NCBI GenBank assembly: GCA_046233115.1
Contig: JBJXHM010000009.1
Location: forward strand, 62,001-126,000
Reading direction: 5' to 3'
Length of the DNA: 64,000 nucleotides
DNA from: JACOMY01 sp046233115
GTDB taxonomy: Bacteria; Pseudomonadota; Alphaproteobacteria; Kiloniellales; JACOMY01
The number at the start of each line of letters is the position of its first letter. Within the stretch, counting starts at the first letter, position 1. Shown piece after piece: positions 21,617-31,193 of the stretch. Position numbers and translations under genes: made by a program. The notes beneath the pieces are model-generated. The model saw only the letters and a program-made list of their open reading frames with translations. It ran no database searches and was not told the DNA's origin.

Positions 21617-24600
21617 ATGCTGGACGAGATCCGCAAGCAGATGCGCGCCGAGATCCTGGCCGACGAGGCCGATTGCGTGGCGCGCCTGATCGACCTGGCG
21701 GACCTGGACACCTGCCGGCGCAAGGCGATCGGCAGCCGAGCGGCCGAGCTGGTGCGCCAGGTCCGGTCCCGCGGGCAGATCGGTGTGATGGAGTCCTTTC
21801 TGGCCGAGTACGGCCTCTCGACCAAGGAGGGCGTGGCCCTCATGTGCCTGGCCGAGGCCATGCTGCGGGTGCCGGACAGCGAGACCGTGGTCGCGCTCAT
21901 CCGCGACAAGATCACCCCGCATGACTGGGGCAAGCACCTCGGCGATTCCGGCTCGATCCTGGTGAACGCTTCGACCTGGGCGCTGTTGCTGACCGGCAAG
22001 GTGCTGGACGAGAGCTCGGACTCGGTGGTGGGGGCTCTGCACAGCCTGACCCGGCGCCTGGGCGAGCCGGTGCTGCGCAAGGCCGTCGGCCAGGCGATGA
22101 AGGAGATGGGGGCGCAGTTCGTGCTGGGCCGCACCATGGTCGAGGCGATGCGGCGCGGCGAGCCCCTGGTCGCCAAGGGCTACAGCTACTCCTACGACAT
22201 GCTGGGCGAAGCGGCGCGCACCGAGGTCGACGCGCTGCGCTACCACCGCGCCTATTCCGCCGCCATCGCCGCCATCGGCCGGGTCGCCCGCTCCGGTGAC
22301 GTGCGTGCCAATCCCGGCATCTCGGTCAAGCTCTCGGCGCTGCATCCGCGCTACGAGTGGGGCCAGCGCGAGACCATGCTGCCGGTGCTGGTGGAACGGC
22401 TGGGTCAGCTCGCCCGCGCCGCGGCGACGGCCGGTATCGGCTGCAACATCGACGCCGAGGAGGCCGACCGCCTGGACCTCTCGCTCGACGTGATCGCGGA
22501 GACCCTGAAGGACCCGGCGCTGGCCGGCTGGGACGGCTTCGGTATCGTGGTGCAGGCCTACGGGCGCCGCGCTCCCAGGGTGCTGGATTGGCTCTACGCA
22601 CTGGCCGGGCAACTCGATCGGCGGATCATGGTGCGGCTGGTGAAGGGCGCCTACTGGGACACCGAGGTGAAGCGAGCCCAGGTCATGGGCCTCTCCGGCT
22701 ATCCGGTCTTCACCCGCAAGCCGCACAGCGACGTCAGCTACATCGCCTGTGCGGCCAAGCTGCTGTCCATGACCGACCGCATCTACCCACAGTTCGCCAC
22801 CCACAACGCCCATTCCCTGGCGGCGGTGCTGGAGATGGCCGGCGAGGACCGTAGCCGCTTCGAGTTCCAACGCCTGCACGGCATGGGCGAGGCCCTGCAC
22901 GAGATCGTGCGCGAGACCGCCGGCAACCGCTGCCGGATCTATGCGCCGGTGGGGGCGCACCGTGACCTGCTGGCCTACCTGGTGCGCCGCTTGCTGGAGA
23001 ACGGGGCCAACAGCTCCTTCGTCAACCAGATCGTCGATGAGAGCGTGAGCCCGGAGCGGATCGCCGAGGACCCGATCGCGCTGGCCGCTTCCTGGGGCGG
23101 GTCGGCCAACCCGCGGATCCCGCGGCCCGCCGAGATCTTCGGCAAGCGCCGAAACTCCCAGGGCTGGGACCTGACCGACCCGCAGGACCTGGCCCGGATC
23201 GAGGCCGGCCGTGCGCCCTTCGCCGCTCCGCACCGCTGGCAGGCCCGGCCGATCACGCCGGCAGCAGGCAGCGGCGCGAGCCGGACGGTCACCGCGCCGG
23301 CCGACCCGGAGGAGGTCGTGGGCGAGGTGGTGGAGGCAGACCCGGCGCAGGCCTTGGCAGCGGTCGCGATCGCCGCCGAGGCTGCGGCGGCTTGGGCCGC
23401 CCGCCCGGCCGAGGAGCGCCGCCGCCTGCTGCTGGAGGTCGCCGAGCTCTACGAGGCGGAGACGGCGGAGTTCCTGGCGCTGGCCTGCCGCGAGGCGGGC
23501 AAGACCCTGGCGGACGGTATCGCCGAGGTGCGCGAGGCGGTGGACTTCCTGCGCTACTACGCCGACGAGGCGCTACGCCTGCCGGGCCACACCACGGCGC
23601 GTGGGGCGATCGTCTGCATCTCGCCCTGGAACTTCCCGCTGGCCATCTTCACCGGCCAGATCGCGGCGGCCCTGGCCGCCGGCAACGCGGTGCTGGCCAA
23701 GCCGGCCGAGCAGACCGCGCTGATCGCCGCCAAGGCGGTGGGGCTGATGCAGCGGGCCGGCATCCCGGCCGAGGTGCTGCACCTGCTGCCGGGCGATGGC
23801 AGGCTGGGGGCGGCGCTGACCGCCGATCCGCGGATCGGCGGCGTCGCCTTCACCGGCTCCACCGAGGTGGCGAAGCTGATCGACCGCCAGCTCGCCAAGA
23901 GCGCGCCGGATGCCATGCTGATCGCCGAGACCGGCGGGCTCAACGCCATGATCGTCGATTCCACCGCGCTGCTGGAGCAGGCGGTGCGTGATATCGTGAA
24001 CAGTGCCTTCCGCTCGGCCGGACAGCGCTGCTCGGCGCTGCGCGTGCTCTACGTGCAGAAGGAGATCGAGGCCGACCTGATGGAGATGCTGTCGGGGGCG
24101 GTCGACCTGCTCACGGCCGGCGATCCCTGGCAGCTCTCGACCGACCTGGGGCCGGTGATCGACCGCGAAGCCTACGATCAGATCCAGGGCTACCTCGACG
24201 AGCAGCGGCGGGCCGGGCGGCTGCTGAAGCAGGGGCGGGTGCCGGAGCGGGGGCTCTTCGTGCCGCCGAGCGTGGTCAAGGTCACCGGCATCGGGCAGAT
24301 GGAGCGCGAGGTTTTCGGCCCGGTGCTGCACGTCGCCAGCTTCTCGGCCGGCGAGCTGGAGGCCGTGGTGGCGGCGATCAATGCCAAGGGCTACGGCCTC
24401 ACCTTCGGTCTGCACACCCGCATCGACCGTCGGGTGCAGGAGATCGTGGACGACCTCCATGTCGGCAATCTCTATGTCAACCGCGACCAGATCGGCGCCG
24501 TGGTCGGCTCCCAGCCCTTCGGCGGCGAGGGCCTGTCGGGCACCGGTCCCAAGGCCGGCGGACCACTCTACGTCCGCCGTTTCCGGCGGGCCGAGCACGC

Positions 24601-25222
24601 GGAGCGCTCGGCCGAGGAGCGCGGCAAGGAGATCGGACTGGCGGACGCCGCGTCGCTGGCCGCCAGCCTGGATGCTACGGCCTGGGTGGAGGCGAAGGAC
24701 CGCATCGGCGTGCTGCGCTCCGCGCTGCGCGGCCGTGCCGCCGAGGCGGTGGCCGCCGCTGCCTCCATCGACAGCGGCCCGGTCGACTTGCCGGGTCCGA
24801 CCGGCGAATCGAACCAGCTCTTCATGCCGCCGCGCGGCCTGGTGCTCTGCCTCGGCCCCGATCCGGAGAGCCTGCTGGCGCAGACGGTGCAGGCGCTGGC
24901 GCTGGGCAACGCGGTGATCGCGATGGCGGAGGGCGCGGTCCAGACTCTCAAGCCTCTGATGGCGGAGGTGCTGCCGCTCGCGGTCGCCGAGGGCCGTCCG
25001 GCGAATGCGGTGATCGAGCAGCTTCCCTGCGATGCGCTGGCCTTCGCGGGCGCGGGGGCCGAGGCCCTGCGGCTGCGCCGTGCCTGCGCGCGGCGCGAGG
25101 GGCCGATCCTGCTACCGATCCGGCCGGTGCTGGCGCCGGCGGCTTACTGCGCGGAGCGCACGGTCTGCATCGACACCACCGCGGCCGGCGGCAACGCCTC
25201 GCTGCTCAGCGCGGCGGAGTAA
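21617..25222 (+). CDS. putA: Bifunctional proline dehydrogenase / L-glutamate-gamma-semialdehyde dehydrogenase
   Basis: A 1201-residue trifold PutA that oxidises proline to glutamate at the membrane surface. Residues up to about 470 form the FAD proline-dehydrogenase barrel (VRLVKGAYWDTEVKRAQ). Residues from about 550 form the aldehyde dehydrogenase (WNFPLAIFTGQ, ETGGLNAM) with catalytic C805 in SAGQRCSALR. The last 190 residues resemble the C-terminal ALDH-superfamily extension of type B PutA. No ribbon-helix-helix DNA-binding domain is present at the N-terminus, so it should not be an autorepressor. The start is MLDEIRKQM behind GGGGGAG; eight more codons are open upstream. Confidence 0.97.
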   Translation: MLDEIRKQMRAEILADEADCVARLIDLADLDTCRRKAIGSRAAELVRQVRSRGQIGVMESFLAEYGLSTKEGVALMCLAEAMLRVPDSETVVALIRDKITPHDWGKHLGDSGSILVNASTWALLLTGKVLDESSDSVVGALHSLTRRLGEPVLRKAVGQAMKEMGAQFVLGRTMVEAMRRGEPLVAKGYSYSYDMLGEAARTEVDALRYHRAYSAAIAAIGRVARSGDVRANPGISVKLSALHPRYEWGQRETMLPVLVERLGQLARAAATAGIGCNIDAEEADRLDLSLDVIAETLKDPALAGWDGFGIVVQAYGRRAPRVLDWLYALAGQLDRRIMVRLVKGAYWDTEVKRAQVMGLSGYPVFTRKPHSDVSYIACAAKLLSMTDRIYPQFATHNAHSLAAVLEMAGEDRSRFEFQRLHGMGEALHEIVRETAGNRCRIYAPVGAHRDLLAYLVRRLLENGANSSFVNQIVDESVSPERIAEDPIALAASWGGSANPRIPRPAEIFGKRRNSQGWDLTDPQDLARIEAGRAPFAAPHRWQARPITPAAGSGASRTVTAPADPEEVVGEVVEADPAQALAAVAIAAEAAAAWAARPAEERRRLLLEVAELYEAETAEFLALACREAGKTLADGIAEVREAVDFLRYYADEALRLPGHTTARGAIVCISPWNFPLAIFTGQIAAALAAGNAVLAKPAEQTALIAAKAVGLMQRAGIPAEVLHLLPGDGRLGAALTADPRIGGVAFTGSTEVAKLIDRQLAKSAPDAMLIAETGGLNAMIVDSTALLEQAVRDIVNSAFRSAGQRCSALRVLYVQKEIEADLMEMLSGAVDLLTAGDPWQLSTDLGPVIDREAYDQIQGYLDEQRRAGRLLKQGRVPERGLFVPPSVVKVTGIGQMEREVFGPVLHVASFSAGELEAVVAAINAKGYGLTFGLHTRIDRRVQEIVDDLHVGNLYVNRDQIGAVVGSQPFGGEGLSGTGPKAGGPLYVRRFRRAEHAERSAEERGKEIGLADAASLAASLDATAWVEAKDRIGVLRSALRGRAAEAVAAAASIDSGPVDLPGPTGESNQLFMPPRGLVLCLGPDPESLLAQTVQALALGNAVIAMAEGAVQTLKPLMAEVLPLAVAEGRPANAVIEQLPCDALAFAGAGAEALRLRRACARREGPILLPIRPVLAPAAYCAERTVCIDTTAAGGNASLLSAAE

Positions 25223-25228
25223 GGGGGG

Positions 25229-25846
25229 CTAGTCCTCTTCCTTGTACTCGTCGTACTTCTTCTGCAGCGCCGTCAGGAAGCCGGAGATACCCTCCTTGCC
25301 GAGGATGGAGGTGTATTCCGAGCGCTTGGTGGAGAGCTCGCTCACGCGCGATTCGAAGAAGATGTCGATGGCGCGCCAGTTGCCCTGCTCGTCCTTGCGC
25401 ATGAGGTAGGAGATAACCCTTGGATCCTTCCTCGGCAGCACCAGGGTGGTCTCCACCAGCTTGGTCTCACGCGGGCCGTCGCGCTGGCCGGTGACGGCGA
25501 GGGCCGCGTTGGGCTGCGCCTTGAAGCGGCTGGCCGCGGTCGCTACCGAGAGATCGGTGAAGAGCTTGACGTAGCGCTCCTGCTGCGCGGGGGAGAAGTC
25601 CTTCCAGTAGCGCCCGGCGGCGATGCGCGCCATGAACGGATAGTCGAAGGCCGAAACCATCAGCGGGTGCAGCATGGCCACCCGGGTGTTGAAGTTGCTG
25701 GCCGAGGGGCTGTGCAGGGCCCTCAGGATGGCACCATTGAGCTGTTCCACCGCGGCCTCGGGGCTGTCCGGCTCGGCCGCCGCAGCCTGGAGGTTTGGCA
25801 TAAACAACACGCCAATCAGGAAAATGGGTAAAAACAGCTTCAACAC
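25229..25846 (-). CDS. MlaC/Tgt2-family phospholipid-binding periplasmic protein (HpnM-like)
   Basis: A 205-residue exported protein of the MlaC (toluene tolerance Ttg2D) family, whose members carry lipids in the periplasm. The signal peptide LKLFLPIFLIGVLF ends near LQAAAA. The mature part has the family pattern FDYPFMARIAAGRYW, FSPAQQERYVKLFTDLS, YLMRKDEQGNWRAIDIFFE. In hopanoid gene clusters this family is called HpnM, and here it lies divergent to hpnH, which supports that name. The start is a GTG at 25846 with GAGGT eight bases upstream; an ATG at 25924 in frame would add 26 poorly signal-like residues. Confidence 0.85.
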   Translation of the reverse strand: MLKLFLPIFLIGVLFMPNLQAAAAEPDSPEAAVEQLNGAILRALHSPSASNFNTRVAMLHPLMVSAFDYPFMARIAAGRYWKDFSPAQQERYVKLFTDLSVATAASRFKAQPNAALAVTGQRDGPRETKLVETTLVLPRKDPRVISYLMRKDEQGNWRAIDIFFESRVSELSTKRSEYTSILGKEGISGFLTALQKKYDEYKEED

Positions 25847-26028
25847 GGGCTGATACCTCGATTTCGGCTTTGACAGCTCTCGAGCTTGCGTGGCAGCAAT
25901 CGGTGCTACTGTGCAATGCAACATTCACATGGGCATCGGGGACTTTTGCAGCAAGCGCGATCTTGCATTGAGGCCAGCCGTTCTCACATGCATTCCGTCC
26001 TGCAGAGGTTGAGGGAGAGCGTTCCGTC

Positions 26029-27213
26029 GTGGCTGTACCGTTGATCCAGCAAATTCGTGTCGGCGCCTACATTCTCAAGCAGCGCATACGCCGTAACAAT
26101 CGCTATCCGCTCGTCTTGATGTTGGAGCCGCTGTTTCGCTGCAACCTGGCCTGTCCGGGCTGCGGGAAGATCGACTATCCCAAGGCGATCCTGGACCGCC
26201 GCCTGTCGGTCGAGGAGTGCATCGAGGCCGCCGAGGAATGCGGCGCCCCGATCATCTCCATCCCCGGCGGCGAACCGCTGATCCACCGGCAGATGCCGAC
26301 CATCGTGGCCGAGTTGGTCAAGCGCAAGCGCTTCGTCTACCTCTGCACCAACGCGTTGCTGCTGGAAAAGCGGCTGGACGAGTTCAAGCCCACCCCCTAC
26401 CTCACTTTCTCCGTCCACCTGGACGGGCTGGAGGAGGAGCACGACGCGGCCGTCGCCCAGAAGGGCGTCTTCCAGAAGGCGATCAAGGCGATCAAGGCGG
26501 CGCGCGACCGCGGCTTCCGCGTCAACCTGAACTGCACGCTCTTTAATAACGCCCAGGCCGAGAAGGTCGCCGAGTTCATGGACTTCGCGCGCGACCTGGG
26601 GGTCGAGGGCGTCACCATCTCGCCGGGCTATGCCTACGAGCGGGCGCCGGGCCAGCAGCACTTCCTGAACCGCAGCCACACCAAGAACCTCTTCCGCGAC
26701 CTCTTCCGTCTGGGCAAGGAGCGGGCCAAGGAGAAGAAGCCCTGGCGCTTCACCCAGTCCAGCCTCTTCCTGGACTTCCTGGCCGGTAACCAGGAGTACA
26801 AGTGCACGCCCTGGTCCAACCCGACCCGCAACGTCTTCGGCTGGCAGCGGCCCTGCTACCTGCTGAACGAGGGCTACGCGAAGACCTACGGCGAGCTGAT
26901 CGACAACACCGACTGGGGCTCCTACGGCACCGGTAACTACGAGAAGTGCGCCGACTGCATGGTCCACTGCGGCTATGAGGGCACCGCCGTCGAGGACACG
27001 GTGAAGCGCCCCTGGAAGGCGCTCTGGGTCTCGCTCACCGGCATCCGCACCGAGGGCGCCATGGCCAAGGAGATCTCCTTGGACAAGCAGCGCCCGGCCG
27101 AGTTCGTCTTCGACCGCCTGGTCGACGGCGCGGTCAAGGAGATCGACGCCAATGGGGGCACCCCGCGTCCGGGCGGCCACCGCAGCAACCGCGATCAGGC
27201 TGCCGCCGAGTAA
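26029..27213 (+). CDS. hpnH: Adenosyl-hopene transferase, radical SAM
   Basis: A 394-residue radical SAM enzyme that joins the 5'-deoxyadenosyl group to diploptene, the first step in making extended C35 hopanoids. The Fe-S/SAM motif CNLACPGC gives C38, C42, C45. The C-terminal part carries a second cysteine set (KCADCMVHCGYEG) typical of HpnH and its SPASM-like tail. The start is a GTG preceded by GAGGGAG. It stands alone on the plus strand, facing hpnG, whose product acts next in the pathway, with 19 bases between stops. Confidence 0.95.
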   Translation: MAVPLIQQIRVGAYILKQRIRRNNRYPLVLMLEPLFRCNLACPGCGKIDYPKAILDRRLSVEECIEAAEECGAPIISIPGGEPLIHRQMPTIVAELVKRKRFVYLCTNALLLEKRLDEFKPTPYLTFSVHLDGLEEEHDAAVAQKGVFQKAIKAIKAARDRGFRVNLNCTLFNNAQAEKVAEFMDFARDLGVEGVTISPGYAYERAPGQQHFLNRSHTKNLFRDLFRLGKERAKEKKPWRFTQSSLFLDFLAGNQEYKCTPWSNPTRNVFGWQRPCYLLNEGYAKTYGELIDNTDWGSYGTGNYEKCADCMVHCGYEGTAVEDTVKRPWKALWVSLTGIRTEGAMAKEISLDKQRPAEFVFDRLVDGAVKEIDANGGTPRPGGHRSNRDQAAAE

Positions 27214-27232
27214 GGCTCTCAGGCAGTTTGGA

Positions 27233-27916
27233 CTAAGCTAGGCCGCCGGTTTCCACTGCGCGGCCTAAGCTTTTGTGGGCACGCTTGCTGCCCTTGCCCA
27301 GGGCCAGCAGGTCGGCAAGGTCGCCGGGGCGGCGGGCCAGGGCCAGCAGCACCGCCGCGATGCTGATGCTGCCGTCCGGCCGGGTCGCGCGTAGCGCCGC
27401 CTCGGGCAGCCGCTGGTCCACCTCGTCGGAACAGGCCCTCAGCACCAGGAAGGGCAGGCCATGGCGTTCCGCGACGGCCGCCACCGCCTGGCTTTCCATA
27501 TCGACCGCTACGGCGTCGTGGTGTGCCGCCAGGTGCAGCTTCTCCTCGGGGCCATCGATCACCCGTGCGAGCCCCAGCAGGCGGCCGCCATGGCTGCGCC
27601 CTGCCAGCGGGGGTGGCAGGGCAGCGCGCAGGCGTGCCAGGTGCTCGGGGTCGCAGGTCCAGGCCGTTTTCGGCTGCCCCTCCGCCACCACGCTCTCCGG
27701 CAGCACCAGGTCGCCGGTCTTGAGCTCAGGGGCCAGCGCGCCGCAGAGCCCGAAGGACAGGAGCAGGGAGACGCCCTGCGCGGCCAGCCGCTCCGCCGCC
27801 GCCTCGGCCCGTGCGCTGTCTGCGCCCGAGGGCAGGACCTGGCAGCGGCCGTCGCGCACCAGCAGTGCCGCTTCGCTCTTCAGGCCGCAGACGGCGCCGA
27901 TCGGACGGTCGGTCAC
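27233..27916 (-). CDS. hpnG: Hopanoid-associated nucleoside phosphorylase
   Basis: A 227-residue protein of the purine phosphorylase superfamily. In the hopanoid pathway HpnG removes adenine from adenosylhopane to give phosphoribohopane. Motifs: LLSFGLCGALAPELKTGDLVLP, AVDMESQAVAAVAERHGLPF (phosphorylase active-site Glu) and LRACSDEVDQRLP. The start is a GTG 15 bases inside the shc coding end on the same strand, so the two are coupled. There is no ATG option in the frame near this point. It is the last gene of the leftward hpn operon. Confidence 0.92.
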   Translation of the reverse strand: MTDRPIGAVCGLKSEAALLVRDGRCQVLPSGADSARAEAAAERLAAQGVSLLLSFGLCGALAPELKTGDLVLPESVVAEGQPKTAWTCDPEHLARLRAALPPPLAGRSHGGRLLGLARVIDGPEEKLHLAAHHDAVAVDMESQAVAAVAERHGLPFLVLRACSDEVDQRLPEAALRATRPDGSISIAAVLLALARRPGDLADLLALGKGSKRAHKSLGRAVETGGLA

Positions 27917-27930
27917 GGCGAGACGCAGCC

Positions 27931-29871
27931 CTAGAGCCCCCAGGCCGGATACTTGGAGTTGCCCTGCTTCAGGCTGTTGTAGCGGCTGAGCGCCCAGAGC
28001 GGGAAATAGGCGCTGTAGCCGTCGTAGCGCAGGTAGAAGATCCGCGGGAAGCCGACGCCGGTATAGAGCTCCTCCTGCCACTTCGCGCCGTCGCGCGGTG
28101 CGTGCAGCAGGTGGTCGATGCCGCGGGCGACCTCGGGCGAATCGACCTCGCCGGCCGCCATCAGGCCCAAGAGCGCCCAGGCGGTCTGCGAGGGGGTGGA
28201 GCCCTTCACCTCGCCGCGGCGCTCGCTCCAGTAGGTGGCGCCATCCTCGCCCCAGCCGCCGTCCTCCTGCTGGAAGTCCTTCAGGTAGGCGACCGCGCGG
28301 CGGACGTAGGGCTGCTGCATATCCTCGCCGGCGGCGTTCAGCGCGGTCAGCGCCGACCAGGTGCCGTAGACGTAGTTGGTGCCCCAGCGCCCGTACCAGG
28401 AGCCGTCGGCCTCCTGCTCGTTCTTCAGGTAGGCGATGGCCTTGGCCACCACCGGATGGTCACGCTCGTAGCCGAGCTGCGACAGCATCGAGAGGCAGCG
28501 CGCCGAGACGTCGACCGTCGGCGGGTCCAGGAGCGCGCCGTGGTCGGAGAAGGGGATGTGGTTCAGGTAGGTGTAAGTGTTGTCCGCGTCGAAGGCGCCC
28601 CATCCGCCGTTCTTCGACTGCATGCCGCAGATCCACTCGGCCGCGCGCTCGATCGCCGGCTTGTAGCGGACGTCGTTGGCCCGGTGCAGCGCCGTCACCA
28701 CCACCGCGGTGTCATCGACATCGGGGTAGTAGTCGTTCCAGTACTGGAAGGCCCAGCCGGAGGGCGCCAGGTCGGGCCGCCGCCAGGCCCAGTCGCCCTT
28801 CAGGTTGGTGATCTCGCGCTCCAGAAGCCATTCGAAGGCCTTGGCCAGCGGCTGGCCCAGCGGGTCCTCGCCGGCCTCCAGCAGGGCGTGACAGACGAGG
28901 CAGGTGTCCCAGACCGGCGAGAGGCAGGGTTGGCAGTAGGCGAAGTCGCCGTGGTCCATCAGTAGCTTCTCTACCGCCCGGTAGGCGATGTCGAAGTCCG
29001 GATGGTCGCGCTCGTAACCCAGCGCGTCGAAGGCCATGACCGCGCCGGCCATGGCCGGGAAAATCCCGCCCAGACCGTCCTCGCCGTTGAGGCGGGGCGT
29101 GATGAAGTCGACGGCGCGGCTGACCGAACGCTGCTTCCAGCGCCGCGGCAGCAGTGGGAAGACCCGGCGCACCACCGCATCCAGGCCGGCGAAGCAGGCG
29201 CCCAGCTTGGTACCCGTGGTGTTCATCTTGTAGCTCAGCCGATCGGGATGATCGGGGAAGAGTTCGTCGATGCGTACGCCGCGCGGATTGCGCCCCTGCG
29301 GCCGCAAGTGCATCAGGATCAAGAGCGGCACGATCACCGTGCGCGACCAGTAGGACACCTTCTCCAGGTGGAAGGGGAACCAGCGCGGGAAGATCATGAT
29401 CTCCACCGGCATGAAGGGCACCGCCCGCCAGGGGATCAGGCCGAACAGCGCCATGGCGATGCGGGTGAAGACGTTGGCTGCCTGGGCGCCGCCGTTGTCC
29501 AGGATCGCCTGGCGCGCGCGGCGCATGTGCGGCGCGTCGGGATCGTCGCCGGCTAGCTTCAGCGCCCAGTAGGCCTTGATGCTGGCGGAGATGTTGAAGT
29601 CGCCGTCCTTGAACAGTGGCCAACCGCCGTGCTCGCCCTGGATGCTACGCAGGTAGGTCGCGAGCTTGCCTTCAAGCTCCGGATAGGCCGGCTCTTCGAT
29701 ATTGCCCAAAAAGTGACGAAGGAAAATGTATTCAGCCGGAATCGTGGCATCGGCCTCGAACTCGAAGACCCAATGGCCGTCCGCTTTCTGTAGGTCTTTC
29801 AGCGCCTGTCCGGCATCTTCGATCGCGCTCTCGACCGCGAGCCGGCGCCTCAGTTCTAACGAGAGATCCAT
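27931..29871 (-). CDS. shc: Squalene-hopene cyclase
   Basis: A 646-residue membrane-bound triterpene cyclase turning squalene into hopene and hopanol. The proton-donating DxDD motif is D384-V-D386-D387 followed by TA, matching the Alicyclobacillus enzyme. Several QW repeats are visible (QGEHGGWPLF, QSKNGGWGAFD, EQEADGSWYGRWG, QQEDGGWGED). The C-terminal part holds GVGFPRIFYLRYDGY. It sits between hpnE and hpnG in the leftward hpn operon with a 46-base gap after hpnE. Confidence 0.98.
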   Translation of the reverse strand: MDLSLELRRRLAVESAIEDAGQALKDLQKADGHWVFEFEADATIPAEYIFLRHFLGNIEEPAYPELEGKLATYLRSIQGEHGGWPLFKDGDFNISASIKAYWALKLAGDDPDAPHMRRARQAILDNGGAQAANVFTRIAMALFGLIPWRAVPFMPVEIMIFPRWFPFHLEKVSYWSRTVIVPLLILMHLRPQGRNPRGVRIDELFPDHPDRLSYKMNTTGTKLGACFAGLDAVVRRVFPLLPRRWKQRSVSRAVDFITPRLNGEDGLGGIFPAMAGAVMAFDALGYERDHPDFDIAYRAVEKLLMDHGDFAYCQPCLSPVWDTCLVCHALLEAGEDPLGQPLAKAFEWLLEREITNLKGDWAWRRPDLAPSGWAFQYWNDYYPDVDDTAVVVTALHRANDVRYKPAIERAAEWICGMQSKNGGWGAFDADNTYTYLNHIPFSDHGALLDPPTVDVSARCLSMLSQLGYERDHPVVAKAIAYLKNEQEADGSWYGRWGTNYVYGTWSALTALNAAGEDMQQPYVRRAVAYLKDFQQEDGGWGEDGATYWSERRGEVKGSTPSQTAWALLGLMAAGEVDSPEVARGIDHLLHAPRDGAKWQEELYTGVGFPRIFYLRYDGYSAYFPLWALSRYNSLKQGNSKYPAWGL

Positions 29872-29917
29872 GCTGTCTTCACAAGCTGAAAAATGTGCCC
29901 GGGCACTGCAAAGCTAA

Positions 29918-31189
29918 TCAAGCGACTCCGCGTCTACAAGCGCTCTTCGCACATGCAGCATTGACCCCAGAGCGTATCGCACCCTCGATCGTGGCAGGCA
30001 GCCCCGTGTCGGTCCAATCCCCTGCCAGCACTAAATTTTCGAGGTGGGTAGCGGGACCGGGGCGGCGGCGCTCCGCCTCCGGCGTGGCGGCGAAGGTGGC
30101 GCGCTTTTCGCGGATGATGCGGATCTTTGGCTGCAGCTGGTTTGTCAGGCCCAGGGCCAGGGCCGTGTCCTGCCACAGGCGCGCAGCCAATTCCTCTTGT
30201 GAAACAAGGTCTAAGGCCTCTGCGGCGCTGACCGTCAGGCTAACCACGCGCTCCCGCGCGAAGATCCACTCGGCGGTTCCGCCCAGGAGGCCTAGCAGGG
30301 GCTTGTCGGCCGGCAGCGGGGCCGGCGCATCGAGACAGAAGTGCGCGTTCACGATTGGGCGAGGCTCCAGACCGGGGTCGAGCCGGGGCAGGAGGTCGGC
30401 CAGGTTCCAGGGCGGCAGCGCCAGCACCACACGATCTTCGGGGCCGAGATCCAGCGACTCGGTCTCGAAATGAAGGCGCTCTGCGGCGGTTTCGCCACAG
30501 TCGATGCGGCGCAGACGAGCGCCAAGGTAGATTTTGCCTCCAAATTCCGCAATCTTAGAGAGCGCTGGGTCGACGAAGGTGGCGGCGAGCGCATGCCTGG
30601 CGATGCGCGGCCGGCAGGCGGTCCCGCCCTTGAGGAAGGTCTCGTCCAGGATGCGCCAGAGCAGCCGGGCGCTGGCCTCCTCTGGCTGGGTGTTGAGCGT
30701 TGCCACCGTGAGCGGCTCGAAGAAGGCGCGCCACAGGCGGTCGCGCTCCGGCAGGCAGGCGGCCACGGTGGCCTCGGCCGAGGCGCGGCGCAATCTCAGC
30801 GCGCGCAGATAGTCGAGCATCCGCGTGCCGGGAATGCGGGTGGAGGCGCGCAGCAACCACCAGGGCAGGCGTCCCTCCGAGATCGTGAGCTGGAAGCCCT
30901 GGCGACGCTCCAGGTCGTAGAAGGGGAAGCAGGCCTGTTCCGGGCCGATCAGTTCGTCCTGGGCACCGACCGCAATGAGGTAGTCGCGGATCGCATGATT
31001 GCCGGACAGCACCAGGTGGTTGCCGTTGTCCAGGGTGACGCCCAGCGCGCGGTCGAAGTAGCTGCGGCAGCGGCCGCCAGCCTGCGGCGCCGCCTCGTAA
31101 AGATGCACCTCAAGCCCCTGTTCGGCCAGGCGCAAGGCAGCGGAGAGGCCGGCCAGGCCGGCCCCGACGACATGGGCGCGTGGAGACAT
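29918..31189 (-). CDS. hpnE: Hydroxysqualene dehydroxylase (squalene-associated FAD protein)
   Basis: A 423-residue FAD-dependent amine-oxidase/phytoene-desaturase-like protein. HpnE reduces hydroxysqualene to squalene. The N-terminal Rossmann motif is VVGAGLAGLSAALRLAEQG with the following Glu in HLYEAA, and the C-terminal FAD-binding region is LVLAGDWTDTGLPATIEGAIRSG. Its start is only four bases after the hpnD stop. With HpnC and HpnD this supplies squalene from two farnesyl diphosphates in three steps. Confidence 0.96.
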   Translation of the reverse strand: MSPRAHVVGAGLAGLSAALRLAEQGLEVHLYEAAPQAGGRCRSYFDRALGVTLDNGNHLVLSGNHAIRDYLIAVGAQDELIGPEQACFPFYDLERRQGFQLTISEGRLPWWLLRASTRIPGTRMLDYLRALRLRRASAEATVAACLPERDRLWRAFFEPLTVATLNTQPEEASARLLWRILDETFLKGGTACRPRIARHALAATFVDPALSKIAEFGGKIYLGARLRRIDCGETAAERLHFETESLDLGPEDRVVLALPPWNLADLLPRLDPGLEPRPIVNAHFCLDAPAPLPADKPLLGLLGGTAEWIFARERVVSLTVSAAEALDLVSQEELAARLWQDTALALGLTNQLQPKIRIIREKRATFAATPEAERRRPGPATHLENLVLAGDWTDTGLPATIEGAIRSGVNAACAKSACRRGVA

Positions 31190-31193
31190 GGGT

